Shown here: one piece after another, positions 56,265 to 64,000 of the stretch
Numbering within the stretch: the stretch's first letter is position 1
How the letters are laid out: each line of letters begins with the position of its first letter
Source of the DNA: Pelomonas sp. Root1217
Lineage (GTDB): Bacteria > Pseudomonadota > Gammaproteobacteria > Burkholderiales > Burkholderiaceae_C
NCBI RefSeq assembly: GCF_001425705.1
Contig: NZ_LMDC01000023.1
Span: 597,079 to 661,078, forward strand
Direction: 5' to 3'
Length of the DNA stretch: 64,000 nt
Translations under genes and position numbers: made by a program
The notes under the pieces: model-generated
What the model saw: the letters and a program-made list of their open reading frames with translations, nothing else
The model's database searches: none
Told to the model about the DNA's origin: nothing

Positions 56265-56822
56265 ATGAGCACGCACACACCCCGCATTGCCCCGCAAACC
56301 CTGCCGCTGCCGTCCGACCTGGCCGAGCGCATGAACCGCCTGCTGCCGGCTGGCATGCAGCCGCCGCAGATCTTCCTGACCGTGGCGCGCCACGGCGAGC
56401 TGTTCAAGGAGATGGTGGACACCGGCTTGCTCGGCCCCACCGGCCTGGCCGACCGCAAGCGCCTGGCGCCCATGCTGCGCGAGACCATCATCCTGCGCAC
56501 CTGCGCCATGGCAGCCTGCGACTACGAGTTCAACCTGCACGAGCAGACGATCTCGCGGCGCATGGGCCTGGGCGATGCGCAGATCGCCGACCTGCGCAAG
56601 GCCAAGCCCGATGCAGCGCTGTGGACGCCCGAGCTGGCGGCCGTGCTCCAGCTGGTCGACGGTCTCGTCCAGCATCTGGACGTCGACGACGCGACCTGGG
56701 CCGCGCTACGCCGCCACTTCGACGAGCCCGCGCTGATCGAGATCACGCAGCTCGTCGGCCACTACACCGGCGTGGCGATGCTGGCCGCCTTGGCAAGGCC
56801 GGGTTTCGATCATTACCGCTAA
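56265..56822 (+). CDS. Carboxymuconolactone decarboxylase-family protein
   Basis: A 185-residue AhpD-like/CMD protein. The core reads RETIILRTCAMAACDYEFNLHE, where CMD proteins carry the active-site Cys and His; the second Cys is spaced CxxxxC, not the CxxC of true AhpD, so peroxidase activity is doubtful. The gene is controlled by the divergent HxlR gene by position. Substrate unknown. Confidence 0.87.
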   Translation: MSTHTPRIAPQTLPLPSDLAERMNRLLPAGMQPPQIFLTVARHGELFKEMVDTGLLGPTGLADRKRLAPMLRETIILRTCAMAACDYEFNLHEQTISRRMGLGDAQIADLRKAKPDAALWTPELAAVLQLVDGLVQHLDVDDATWAALRRHFDEPALIEITQLVGHYTGVAMLAALARPGFDHYR

Positions 56823-56861
56823 CGGCTATCGTCGGGCCGCAGGGACAACTCCGACGCAGAC

Positions 56862-57398
56862 ATGGAATTCCAAAGATTCACCGCACCCGACGCCGCGGCG
56901 CTCGAAGTCAGCATTGACGTGCACCGGGCCAGGCTGGCGCAGGCATTGCAGGTCGGTGACGAGCTGGGCCTTGTCGATCACACGGGCGACCTGGCAGGTC
57001 TGCTGACGACGGCTCGCCGCGAGGCCGAAGCCCTGGCGCTGCTGCAGCAACAATTGGACCGCGTCGAGCAGTTCTCCAACTCGGAGGTGTCCGGCGGGTT
57101 CTGGAATGCCTACGCCACGGCGCTGCAATACAACGGCCAGCATGCCCAGGCGGAACCGGCCTTCGCCAAAGCGCTGGCGCTGTCACGCGCCGGCGGTTGG
57201 CTGCGGCTGCAATCCTTTGTGCTGCAGCACTGGGGCCGCAGCCTGGTGGAGCAAGGCGATCTGGATCAGGCGCAGCTGAAGTTCGAAGAAGCGCTCGCGA
57301 TTCGCCAGCAGTTGAACGACCCGCGACAGGCCTCCACCGAGAGCGCCCTGTCCGGCCTGGCGGCGTTGCGCGCGCAAGCTGTCCGCCCATCCCATTGA
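56862..57398 (+). CDS. TPR-repeat protein, 178 aa
   Basis: A soluble protein of about three tetratricopeptide repeats in the C-terminal two-thirds (AYATALQYNGQHAQAEPAFAKAL, WGRSLVEQGDLDQAQLKFEEAL). No signal peptide. Probably a protein-binding module. The next gene (GFA family) starts 16 bp later after AAGGA and is likely co-transcribed. Confidence 0.8.
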   Translation: MEFQRFTAPDAAALEVSIDVHRARLAQALQVGDELGLVDHTGDLAGLLTTARREAEALALLQQQLDRVEQFSNSEVSGGFWNAYATALQYNGQHAQAEPAFAKALALSRAGGWLRLQSFVLQHWGRSLVEQGDLDQAQLKFEEALAIRQQLNDPRQASTESALSGLAALRAQAVRPSH

Positions 57399-57414
57399 GC
57401 CAAGGAACCCCGCC

Positions 57415-57786
57415 ATGAATGAAGCTCTGCTCCAGGGCAGCTGCCACTGCGGCGCCGTGCGCCTCACGCTGCCCTTCGCCCCTGAGAAGGCGACCCGATG
57501 CAACTGCTCGATCTGCCGCCGCCTGGGCGGCCTGTGGGCCTATTACGAGTTCGGCACCGTCAAGGTTGAAGGCCACCCCGAGCACACGGCCGAGTACGTC
57601 TGGGGTGACAAGACCCTGCGCAATTTGCGCTGTGCGCATTGCGGCTGCTCGACGCATTGGGAGCCGCTGGTTCCCGAGGCCGGCGCCCGGCATGGCGTGA
57701 ACCTGAACAATTTCGACCCGCGGCTGCTGGAAGCGGTGCAGGTGCGCCGATTTGATGGCGCCGACACCTGGACGTTCCTGGATTGA
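57415..57786 (+). CDS. GFA/CENP-V-family zinc protein
   Basis: A 123-residue protein of the GFA family (glutathione-dependent formaldehyde-activating enzyme-like). Zinc ligands: GSCHCGAV, CNCSICRRLGG and CAHCGCSTHW. Enzymatic activity of many members is unproven. It lies downstream of a TPR gene and near a glutaredoxin gene. Confidence 0.9.
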   Translation: MNEALLQGSCHCGAVRLTLPFAPEKATRCNCSICRRLGGLWAYYEFGTVKVEGHPEHTAEYVWGDKTLRNLRCAHCGCSTHWEPLVPEAGARHGVNLNNFDPRLLEAVQVRRFDGADTWTFLD

Positions 57787-57793
57787 TGACAGG

Positions 57794-58186
57794 TCAGCGC
57801 CGCAGGCCCGACCAGCTCACCTCGTTCAAAAAGCTCACGTCCAGCTTGGCTGGCGACTGCGCGCGGTCCAGCAGGAACACGCTGTCGCCGCGTGCCTGCA
57901 GAATTTTGCCCATGGCCAGGGTCAACGGCACCTCCACCACCGGCAGCCTCGGATAGTCGGACGTGACCCGCACGAGGTTCCTGCCAATGCGCGTCACCGT
58001 CACGGTCACGCCACTCCTGGACGAACCCTTGGAGTCCGAGATCACGTCGCCCTCGTACGTGCCTTCGGCGGCATCGCCCAGATCGGGCTTGCGGCGCGGC
58101 TCGTCGGCAGCGCCAGCACGCAGCGTCCAGGGCGCCAGCAGTGCGGCGGCGGCGAGGCGGACCACATCGGATCGACGCAGGATCAT
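57794..58186 (-). CDS. Small exported protein, 130 aa, function unknown
   Basis: Signal peptide with two Arg in MILRRSDVVRL and cleavage near LRAGAADE; the RR could suggest Tat export but the motif is not complete. The mature part is a beta-rich domain (GVTVTVTRIGRNLVRVTSDY). A strong AAGGAGAA precedes the start. No family recognised. Convergent with the GFA gene (7-bp gap). Confidence 0.7.
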   Translation of the reverse strand: MILRRSDVVRLAAAALLAPWTLRAGAADEPRRKPDLGDAAEGTYEGDVISDSKGSSRSGVTVTVTRIGRNLVRVTSDYPRLPVVEVPLTLAMGKILQARGDSVFLLDRAQSPAKLDVSFLNEVSWSGLRR

Positions 58187-58250
58187 GGACGTTCTCCTTC
58201 GAGAATCGAGGGCCCGATGCTAGCGACGCCGCGCCCTCTAGACTGTGGGC

Positions 58251-58493
58251 ATGCACCTCAACATCGTCGTCTATTCCAAGTCCGCCTGCCCTCAATGCGA
58301 TACCGCCAAGAGCCTGTTGAAGGCCCGCGGCCTCGCCTTCGAGGAGATCAAGATCGACGACGAGGATCAGCGCAAGGCCTTCTACGAGAAGTGCGGCCCG
58401 TCCGTTCGTCAGATGCCGCAGATCTTCATCAACGACCAGCGCGTGGGCGGTGCGGATGGGCTTCGGGCGGCTTTCGTGCAGCTGAAGATCTGA
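58251..58493 (+). CDS. Glutaredoxin
   Basis: An 80-residue thioredoxin-fold protein: VVYSKSACPQCDTAKSLL with redox pair Cys13/Cys16 (CPQC), cis-Pro in QMPQIFIND and GGADGL for glutathione. NrdH-like and Grx3-like proteins share this size. The ATG at 58251 was preferred over a GTG six bases upstream. Confidence 0.9.
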   Translation: MHLNIVVYSKSACPQCDTAKSLLKARGLAFEEIKIDDEDQRKAFYEKCGPSVRQMPQIFINDQRVGGADGLRAAFVQLKI

Positions 58494-58500
58494 GTCCCTC

Positions 58501-59664
58501 TCAACGCTTCACGGCCGCCAGCAGCTTGGCCGTGAACTCGTTCAGGGCCGGCCCGTTGTCGATCCAGCGCACGACGGCGACGATGTCGTTCTCCCAGTCG
58601 ATGTAGATGATGTTCTGGCCATTGCCGCGGAAGGTCACGCTGCTTTCGGGCGCCGCGGGCAGGGCCTTGCGGCCGGTGTTGAGGAACCAGTTGCAGTAGC
58701 CGTACTCGGCGTTGTCCGGCCCGGGCTGGCGGGCCTTGGTGATCCAGTCGCGCGAAATGAGCTGGCGGCCGGCCCACTCACCGTGGCGCAAGTGGAGATA
58801 GCCGAAGCGCGCCATGTCCCAGGCGTCGATGAACATGCCGCCGCCCCAGTGGCCGCCGCCCGAGACCGATTGCATGCGCTGGCCGTCGAGCTCCACCCAG
58901 CTGTTGTCATAGCCGTGCCAGCGCCAGCGGCTGGAGGCGCCGATGGGGTCCATGACGCGCTCGCGCAGCACCTCGGGCAGCGGCCGGCGCCAGATCTGCA
59001 GCGCGGCCAAGGCGAGCACGTTGACGCGCACATCGTTGTACTTGTAGTGCCTGCCCGGCTCGTACAGCGGGCGGTTCGGCCAGTCCTCGGGCGTCTTGCC
59101 CACGGGTCGGTCGGCCCAGTCCGGCTTGCCCCACAGCGTGCCCTGCCAGTCGCTGGTCTGGCGCAGCAGGTGCTCCCAGGTGATGGGCGCGTTATGCGGC
59201 GTGGCGAACAGGTCGACACCGGGCGGCATGGCGTCGGCCACGCGCTCGTCGGTGCTCTTGATCAAACCCTGCTGCCAGGCCACGCCCACGACCGTCGACA
59301 AAAAGGTCTTGGTGACGCTGTGCGACATGTCGACACGCCGCGTGTCGCCCCATTCGGCCACCAGCTTGCCGCGATAGACGACGAGGCCGTTGGCGGCGGC
59401 GCGCTCGCGCGTAGGGCCGATCTGGCCACCGAAGTAGGGCTCGGCCTTGCCAAAGGTCTGGGCCAGCGCCAGGGCTTGGTCGCGCGGCAGCGGGTTGTCG
59501 TGGGCCTGGGCGTAGGCGACGGCCTCGGCCAGCTTGGCGGCGTCGACGCCCATCGCGGCCGGCTCGGCGCGCTGCCAGTCGCCACGGGGTGGAAAGTAGG
59601 CCGGCTCGGCGGCGGCAAACGTCCAGACGAAGCTGGCGAGAAGGACAAATCGACGGCGGCTCAT
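58501..59664 (-). CDS. Serine hydrolase, beta-lactamase class C family
   Basis: A 387-residue exported protein (signal peptide ending AAAEPAYF). Class C beta-lactamase/esterase fold: SxxK motif in MSHSVTKTF, second motif YND (in HYKYNDVRVN, where YxN is usual) and GNGQNIIYID near the third motif. Likely an esterase or peptidase of the periplasm and not a resistance enzyme; substrate unknown. Convergent with the glutaredoxin gene. Confidence 0.88.
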   Translation of the reverse strand: MSRRRFVLLASFVWTFAAAEPAYFPPRGDWQRAEPAAMGVDAAKLAEAVAYAQAHDNPLPRDQALALAQTFGKAEPYFGGQIGPTRERAAANGLVVYRGKLVAEWGDTRRVDMSHSVTKTFLSTVVGVAWQQGLIKSTDERVADAMPPGVDLFATPHNAPITWEHLLRQTSDWQGTLWGKPDWADRPVGKTPEDWPNRPLYEPGRHYKYNDVRVNVLALAALQIWRRPLPEVLRERVMDPIGASSRWRWHGYDNSWVELDGQRMQSVSGGGHWGGGMFIDAWDMARFGYLHLRHGEWAGRQLISRDWITKARQPGPDNAEYGYCNWFLNTGRKALPAAPESSVTFRGNGQNIIYIDWENDIVAVVRWIDNGPALNEFTAKLLAAVKR

Positions 59665-59714
59665 CGGGCCATTGTGGCCAGAGCTTGCACCGTTCGGCCG
59701 TCTCGCGCGAGGCG

Positions 59715-59741
59715 AAAAAAAACCGGCTCAGAAGAGCCGGT
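59715..59741 (-). terminator. Intrinsic terminator of the RNA-binding protein gene
   Basis: On the minus strand an 8-bp stem (ACCGGCTC / GAGCCGGT, 4-nt loop) is followed by eight T residues. It lies 23 bp after the stop codon of the RRM gene. Confidence 0.93.
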
Positions 59742-59763
59742 CATTCACAGGGCGCCGCTGGGT

Positions 59764-60114
59764 TCAGTAGCGACCACCGCCGAAGCCGCCCGTGCCGTAG
59801 CCGACATCGGCACGCTTGGCTGCGGTGTAGCCAGCTGCGCCATAACCGCTCGAATCCTTGTTCGCTTCGCGGGGACGGGCCAGGCTCACGACGATGGCGC
59901 GGCCATCGACGGACATGCCGTTCAGGGCGGCAATGGCGGCCTGGGCGACGTCGGCAGAAGCCATTTCCACAAACCCGAAGCCCTTGGAACTGCCGGTTTC
60001 CCGGTCCATCATGACCTTGGCCGAGGAAACGCTGCCGAACTCGGCAAAGTTGCTTTTGAGGCTGGCATCGGTCACGGAATAGGGCAGGTTACCCACGTAA
60101 ATCTTGTTGCTCAT
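59764..60114 (-). CDS. RRM-type RNA-binding protein
   Basis: A 116-residue protein with one RNA recognition motif: RNP2 IYVGNLPY (residues 5-12) and RNP1 SKGFGFVEM, followed by a Gly/Tyr-rich tail (GYGTGGFGGGRY). This plan resembles cyanobacterial and proteobacterial cold-linked Rbp proteins. Translation probably starts at 60114, with AAGG upstream. The gene follows a small conserved gene by 107 bp and ends in a strong terminator. Confidence 0.93.
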   Translation of the reverse strand: MSNKIYVGNLPYSVTDASLKSNFAEFGSVSSAKVMMDRETGSSKGFGFVEMASADVAQAAIAALNGMSVDGRAIVVSLARPREANKDSSGYGAAGYTAAKRADVGYGTGGFGGGRY

Positions 60115-60221
60115 GGACGAGCCTTTCTGAGGATTGACGCACCGCGAGGATGCGGATGCGGATCTGCGAATCGGAGTCCGCAGCGATTGGGATGTCGACG
60201 GGAACTGGCGGAGCCAGATCG

Positions 60222-60431
60222 TCAGCATCCAGGGTGGGTTGGCATGCACGCTTGCAGCCAGCCCTGAGTGACGGCGAACAGCCGAGCAGCTTCGCGTGAC
60301 GCAAACGTCGTTTCGAAGCGGAACTCACGACGTTGACTGTCGTTGCCCTGGGCCCGGCGAACCGAGAAAGAGGCGCGAAAGCGGCCACAGTCGGTCGGGT
60401 GTGTCGCGGGCGAAACGACGTACTTGCCCAT
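60222..60431 (-). CDS. Small conserved protein, 69 aa
   Basis: A basic, soluble 69-residue protein (MGKYVVSPATHPTDCGRF at the start; TFASREAARLFAVTQGWL near the end). I recall similar short proteins next to RNA-binding or cold-shock genes in Burkholderiales, from memory only. No domain with known function. It is probably the first gene of the transcript that includes the RRM gene, starting from the promoter at 60591-60620. Confidence 0.6.
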   Translation of the reverse strand: MGKYVVSPATHPTDCGRFRASFSVRRAQGNDSQRREFRFETTFASREAARLFAVTQGWLQACMPTHPGC

Positions 60432-60590
60432 GGAGATGGCGTTGTTCGAAATCTTGTTCAGTCAGGGTTGCCAGGCTTGAGTCGCCCGGCGGGAGTGCTT
60501 TTTGGCTCGGTTGTCGGCCAAGAAGTGTCGAAGGCCGCTATTCGCGACCCTTGGCGCCGTAAACAACAGGCGTGATCACGGCGACCACGG

Positions 60591-60620
60591 ATTATATCTT
60601 TTCTTGAATATTCATATGAA
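60591..60620 (-). promoter_or_regulatory. Sigma-70-type promoter on the minus strand
   Basis: Minus-strand TATAAT (plus 60591-60596), a perfect -10 box, 18 bp from TTCATA (plus 60615-60620), a moderate -35. The surrounding 60 bp are strongly A/T-rich and include the palindrome ATTCATATGAAT (60610-60621). It would transcribe the 69-aa gene and the RRM gene with a leader of about 150 nt, and overlaps the 3' end of the GST gene. Confidence 0.6.
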
Positions 60621-61308
60621 TCGTTATTTCTTTTGGTGTTGAATTGATCACGCCGGTGCACAACCGCCGTGACAGTGCCCCACCGCGTTCGAGCAGGAAG
60701 CCGCGCAGCCTCTGCGCATAACCCGGCGCGACGGCCTGCCGCACCGAGGGCCGCCCTGCCAGCGCCTCGCGCCAGGCCTGCACCCGCGGCAGGCCATCGA
60801 ACAGGGCCTCGGGCGGGATGACGTCGAAATAGCGGAACACCGGGCCGAAGACGGCATCGACGAGGCCGAAGCGCCGGCCGGAAAACCAGGGGCCGTCGCT
60901 CAGGACCGCCTCCAGTTGCTCGAAGCGAGAGCGCAACGCAGCGTAGGTGCGATCCAGGGCAGCTTCATCGGCCGCGCTGTAGAGCACGGCGATGCCGCTG
61001 AGCACGGCCGAGCCAAACTCCATCCAGGCCCGCTCGCGGGCGCGGGCCAGCGCATCCGGAGGATGCAGGCGCGGCGGCCGCGTCTCGTCCAGGTATTCGC
61101 AGATGACGGCGGACTCGAACAGCGCCTCGCCATCGACAACCAGCACCGGCGTCTTGCCCAGCGGCGACAGGCGCAGGAACCAGCCCGGCTTGTGGGCGAG
61201 GTCCACATTCACGCGCTCGAAGGCCACGTTCTTCTCCCTCAGCACGATGGCCGCACGCTGGACGTAGGGGCACAGGGCGTGGCTGACCAGGGTGAGGCCG
61301 CCGCTCAT
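60592..61308 (-). CDS. Glutathione S-transferase family protein
   Basis: A 238-residue GST. The N-terminal thioredoxin-like domain has SHALCPYVQRAAIVLREK (Cys-Pro at the active-site position) and LGKTPVLVVDGEALFESAVICEYLDE (glutathione site with Glu-Ser). The C-terminal helical domain follows. The last 20 or so codons are A/T-rich and unlike the rest, because the promoter of the next transcript lies there. Start overlaps the DoxX stop by 4 bp. Confidence 0.92.
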   Translation of the reverse strand: MSGGLTLVSHALCPYVQRAAIVLREKNVAFERVNVDLAHKPGWFLRLSPLGKTPVLVVDGEALFESAVICEYLDETRPPRLHPPDALARARERAWMEFGSAVLSGIAVLYSAADEAALDRTYAALRSRFEQLEAVLSDGPWFSGRRFGLVDAVFGPVFRYFDVIPPEALFDGLPRVQAWREALAGRPSVRQAVAPGYAQRLRGFLLERGGALSRRLCTGVINSTPKEITIHMNIQEKI

Positions 61309-61715
61309 GCCGCGCGCCAGGTGAACCGAGCGCTGCGCTTGATCGCGGCGGCGCCATCGCCGGCCAGCCACAGCACGACGGACATCGCGGCCAGGAAGAC
61401 CGGGTACTCCCAGCCGCCGCCGGGTGCGGTGAACACCCAGCCTTTGGGCGCGTGCACCCAGGCCGCACCGAGCAGGATGGGCAGCAGGGCCAGCGCGGCC
61501 TGGCGCGGGTACAGGCCCAGCAGCAGCAACGCGCCGCCGAAGGCCTCGGCGGCGAAGACGGCATAGGCCAGCGAGCCGGGCAGGCCCTGGCCCGCAAAAA
61601 ACTGCGCGGTGCCCGGCAGCGTGAAGACAAACAGCTTGAGCCCCGCATGCGCGAGGTACATCAAGCCCAGGGACAGGCGCAGCAGCAGCAGGCCGGCAGA
61701 GGTCGAGGCATTCAT
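61305..61715 (-). CDS. DoxX-family membrane protein
   Basis: A 136-residue inner-membrane protein with four hydrophobic helices, typical of DoxX/DoxD (LLLRLSLGLMYLAHAGLKL, AEAFGGALLLLGLYPR). GGAG lies eight bases before the ATG at 61715; an ATG at 61748 is an alternative. It is co-transcribed with the GST gene and divergent from a LysR gene, a common arrangement for stress-inducible pairs. Confidence 0.9.
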   Translation of the reverse strand: MNASTSAGLLLLRLSLGLMYLAHAGLKLFVFTLPGTAQFFAGQGLPGSLAYAVFAAEAFGGALLLLGLYPRQAALALLPILLGAAWVHAPKGWVFTAPGGGWEYPVFLAAMSVVLWLAGDGAAAIKRSARFTWRAA

Positions 61716-61745
61716 CAGCAGCTCCAGGTGTGGTGGTGATGCGTT

Positions 61746-61800
61746 CAATGTAGGCAGGCAACCGGCGCAAGAAAATACGCAGGCAAGTCAACCTACATTG
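61746..61800. promoter_or_regulatory. Long-spaced inverted repeat between doxX and the LysR gene
   Basis: CAATGTAGG (61746-61754) and CCTACATTG (61792-61800) are perfect complements 37 bp apart; one arm ends five bases before the LysR start codon. The sequence between repeats GGCAGGCAA / CGCAGGCAA. Probably the region where the LysR protein controls both genes. Confidence 0.5.
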
Positions 61801-61805
61801 CAGCC

Positions 61806-62678
61806 ATGCAATACGAACTCGCTCCCGCCGACCTCGCCCTGGTGCTGGCGTTGCACCGTGCCGGCACGCTGGCCGCGGCCGGCGAGCGGCTCGGCGTCAA
61901 TGCGTCCACCGTGTTCCGCATGCTGCAGCGCGTGGAGCGGGGCCTGAGCCAGCCACTGTTCGAACGCGGCCGGCGCGGCTACAAGGCCATGGAACTGGCC
62001 CGCACGCTGGCCGCCCAGGCCGAACAGGTGGAGGCTGCGCTGGAAGCCGCCCGCGCAGCCGCGCACTCCCAGCCTGGCCAGGCGGCGGGCACAGTGCGCC
62101 TCACGACCACCGACACGCTGCTGCACGGCCTTCTGGCCCCCGCGCTGGCTGCCCTGCACCGGGCTCAGCCGCGGCTGCAATTCGAGCTGCACACGGGCAA
62201 CGAGCTGGCCAGCCTGACGCGGCGCGACGCCGACATCGCGCTGCGCGCCACCGCCAAGCCGCCGCCGCACCTGATCGGCCGGCGCGTCGGGCCGATCCGC
62301 GTCGCGCTTTACGCGGCGCGGTCGAGCGCCATCAAGCACTGGGACCAGGTCGAGGCCGGCACCGCCGCCTGGGTCGCGCCCGACGATGGCCTGCCCGAGC
62401 ACCCCTCGGTGCGCTGGCGCCAGAGGCACTTCCCGACACTGCAGCCGGCGTTTCGCACGGGCAGCGTGCAGAGCGTGGCCGAGCTGGTGGCGCAGGGGCT
62501 GGGCGTGGGCGTGCTGCCGCTGTTCCTGGCCGAACCGAAGCGCGAGCTGCGCCGACTGACCGAGCCGCTGGACGAGGCCGAGACCGACCTCTGGCTGCTG
62601 ACCCACCCCGAGACCCGGCACCTGCAGCGCGTGCAGACGGTCTGGAGCCACCTGGCCCAGGCGCTGGTGCTGGATTGA
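61806..62678 (+). CDS. LysR-family transcriptional regulator
   Basis: A 290-residue LysR regulator: helix-turn-helix GTLAAAGERLGVNASTVFRML near the N-terminus and a substrate-binding-like effector domain (VRLTTTDTLLHGLLAPAL, VAELVAQGLGVGVLPLFLA). By position it controls the divergent doxX-GST operon. No redox Cys pair. Confidence 0.92.
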   Translation: MQYELAPADLALVLALHRAGTLAAAGERLGVNASTVFRMLQRVERGLSQPLFERGRRGYKAMELARTLAAQAEQVEAALEAARAAAHSQPGQAAGTVRLTTTDTLLHGLLAPALAALHRAQPRLQFELHTGNELASLTRRDADIALRATAKPPPHLIGRRVGPIRVALYAARSSAIKHWDQVEAGTAAWVAPDDGLPEHPSVRWRQRHFPTLQPAFRTGSVQSVAELVAQGLGVGVLPLFLAEPKRELRRLTEPLDEAETDLWLLTHPETRHLQRVQTVWSHLAQALVLD

Positions 62679-62699
62679 CCCCTGTCAAGGCAAAAGCGC

Positions 62700-62730
62700 T
62701 TGACCTTGCCATGATGGGAAGCTTGACGAT
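62700..62730 (+). promoter_or_regulatory. CueR-type promoter of the copper ATPase gene
   Basis: TTGACC (62700-62705) and GACGAT (62725-62730) are 19 bp apart, the long spacing used by MerR-family activators. The spacer carries the dyad ACCTTGCCA-TGA-TGGGAAGCT (62703-62723, 8 of 10 pairs), close to the CueR box ACCTTCCCA...TGGGAAGGT. No merR-type gene is in the window. Confidence 0.7.
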
Positions 62731-62736
62731 GCCAGC

Positions 62737-64000
62737 ATGAACAGCACCACCGCCCCCGCCACCGCACTGAACGACGTGACACTGCAGGTCAGCGGCATGA
62801 GCTGCGCGTCCTGCGTGCGCCGCGTCGAGAAGGCCCTGCAGGCCGTGCCCGGCGTGCAGCAGGCCAGCGTCAACCTCGCCACCGAAAAAGCCAGCATCCA
62901 GGCGTTGCCCAATGTGCCCGCCGCTGCGCTGATGGCGGCCCTGGGCAAGGCCGGCTACCCGGCCACTCTCGTCGAAGCCGCCGCGCCGCCCGTGCCCGAA
63001 GTCCACGGCGGCCTGCCCGCCTGGTGGCCGGTCGCGTTGGGCGCCTTGATGAGCCTGCCGCTTATGCTGCCGATGCTGCTGGGTGTGATGCTGCCCGGCT
63101 GGCTGCAGCTGCTGCTTGCAACCCCGGTGCAGTTCGTGCTCGGCGCGCGCTTCTACCGCTCCGGCTGGGGCGCGTTGCGGGCCGGCAGCGGCAACATGGA
63201 CCTGCTCGTCGCACTCGGCACCTCGGCGGCCTACGGCCTGTCGGTCTATCTGCTGGCACGCCACCCCGGCCACCCCCACCTCTACTTCGAGGCCTCGGCC
63301 GCCGTCATCACGCTGGTGCTGCTCGGCAAGTTCCTTGAGCAGCGCGCCAAGCGCCAGACCACCGATGCCATTCGCGCGCTGAGCGCGCTGCGGCCGGCGA
63401 TGGCCCGCCTGCTGCGGGGTGAGGCCGAGGTGGAGGTGCCGGTGGCCGAAGTCCGTGTGGGCGACCTGGTCGCCGTGCGTCCCGGCGACCGCATCCCGGT
63501 GGATGGCGAGATCGTCAGCGGCCGCAGCCACGTGGACGAGTCGCTGATCACCGGCGAGAGCCTGCCGGTGGCCAAGGCCGAAGGCCAGCGCGTGACCGGC
63601 GGAGCCATCAATGCCGAGGGCGCGCTGACCGTGCGCACTACCGCCGTCGGCGCCGAGACGACACTGGCCCGCATCATCCGCATGGTCGAGTCGGCCCAGG
63701 CCGCCAAGGCGCCCATCCAGCGCATCGTCGACCGCGTCAGCGCCGTCTTCGTGCCCGTCGTGCTGGTGCTCGCGGCCCTCACCTTCGTCGGCTGGTGGCT
63801 GCACGGTACCGGCGCCGAAGCCGCCCTCGTCAACGCCGTGGCCGTCCTCGTCATCGCCTGCCCCTGCGCCCTGGGCCTGGCCACGCCGACGACGCTGATG
63901 GCCGGCACCGGCGTCGCGGCGCGCCAGGGCATCCTCATCAAGGACGCCGAAGCGCTGGAACTGGCGCATGCGGTGACGGTCGTCGCCTTCGACAAGACCG
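62737..64000 (+). CDS. copA: Copper-translocating P-type ATPase CopA (cut by window end)
   Basis: The first 421 codons of a heavy-metal P1B-ATPase. An N-terminal metal-binding domain has GMSCASC (Cys23/Cys26). Membrane helices follow, then the actuator motif TGES, the transmembrane metal site CPC (Cys375-Pro-Cys377, copper/silver type) and the phosphorylation site beginning DKT (Asp419) at the very edge of the window. The nucleotide domain is beyond it. The start codon lies only 7 bases after the -10 box with no ribosome site, so the transcript may be leaderless. Confidence 0.95.
   Translation, partial: MNSTTAPATALNDVTLQVSGMSCASCVRRVEKALQAVPGVQQASVNLATEKASIQALPNVPAAALMAALGKAGYPATLVEAAAPPVPEVHGGLPAWWPVALGALMSLPLMLPMLLGVMLPGWLQLLLATPVQFVLGARFYRSGWGALRAGSGNMDLLVALGTSAAYGLSVYLLARHPGHPHLYFEASAAVITLVLLGKFLEQRAKRQTTDAIRALSALRPAMARLLRGEAEVEVPVAEVRVGDLVAVRPGDRIPVDGEIVSGRSHVDESLITGESLPVAKAEGQRVTGGAINAEGALTVRTTAVGAETTLARIIRMVESAQAAKAPIQRIVDRVSAVFVPVVLVLAALTFVGWWLHGTGAEAALVNAVAVLVIACPCALGLATPTTLMAGTGVAARQGILIKDAEALELAHAVTVVAFDKT

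Overview
The window looks like chromosomal DNA of a high-GC betaproteobacterium of the order Burkholderiales, probably near Roseateles, Mitsuaria, Pelomonas or Rubrivivax. This rests on strong G/C third-codon bias, PEP-CTERM surface proteins, many branched-chain-type (Liv/HAAT) ABC transporter genes, an OxyR with Cys199/Cys208, and intergenic repeats whose chance translations read like the VTFFW-type phantom proteins I associate with this group. No rRNA, tRNA, IS element, phage or CRISPR array was seen. The genus is inference.

Layout. 0-12.4 kb: a PKD/BNR-repeat lipoprotein, recG, a minus-strand run (alpha/beta hydrolase, LytS-type kinase, LytTR regulator, phosphofructokinase), then a minus-strand operon panB - WapI-like immunity gene - panC - cyclophilin lipoprotein, with a second cyclophilin lipoprotein behind it. 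12.7-21.1 kb: oxidative-stress block (oxyR, ParA-like ATPase, very large lipoprotein, katG, dps, DJ-1/PfpI). 21.1-35.5 kb: desaturase, prfC, zinc-ribbon protein, TPR-methyltransferase fusion, PQQ sugar dehydrogenase, a PEP-CTERM protein behind a sigma-54 promoter, a three-gene operon (PEP-CTERM, lysozyme-like/SH3 protein, membrane-anchored protein), YgjV, YihY and AI-2E membrane proteins.

35.7-52.5 kb is the most interesting part. A sigma-54 activator lies between a TonB-dependent receptor and a long transporter cluster. Both the receptor and the first transporter gene have a -24/-12 promoter preceded by the same GGACA-N13-GGACA pair, so this looks like a self-contained import regulon. The cluster holds two complete Liv-type ABC transporters and an alpha/beta hydrolase, all on one strand. 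It is interrupted by four palindromic intergenic elements forming two nested inverted pairs (42.0/50.5 kb and 43.6/48.0 kb). A third, hairpin-rich repeat family has inverted copies at 19.7 and 35.5 kb, with paired base changes that preserve the stems.

52.4-64 kb: EamA exporter, AraC regulator, a membrane-tethered coiled-coil response regulator, an HxlR/carboxymuconolactone decarboxylase pair with twin operators, TPR, GFA, glutaredoxin and serine hydrolase genes, an RRM RNA-binding protein, a GST/DoxX operon divergent from a LysR gene, and the first two-thirds or so of a copper P-type ATPase with a CueR-type promoter, cut by the window end.
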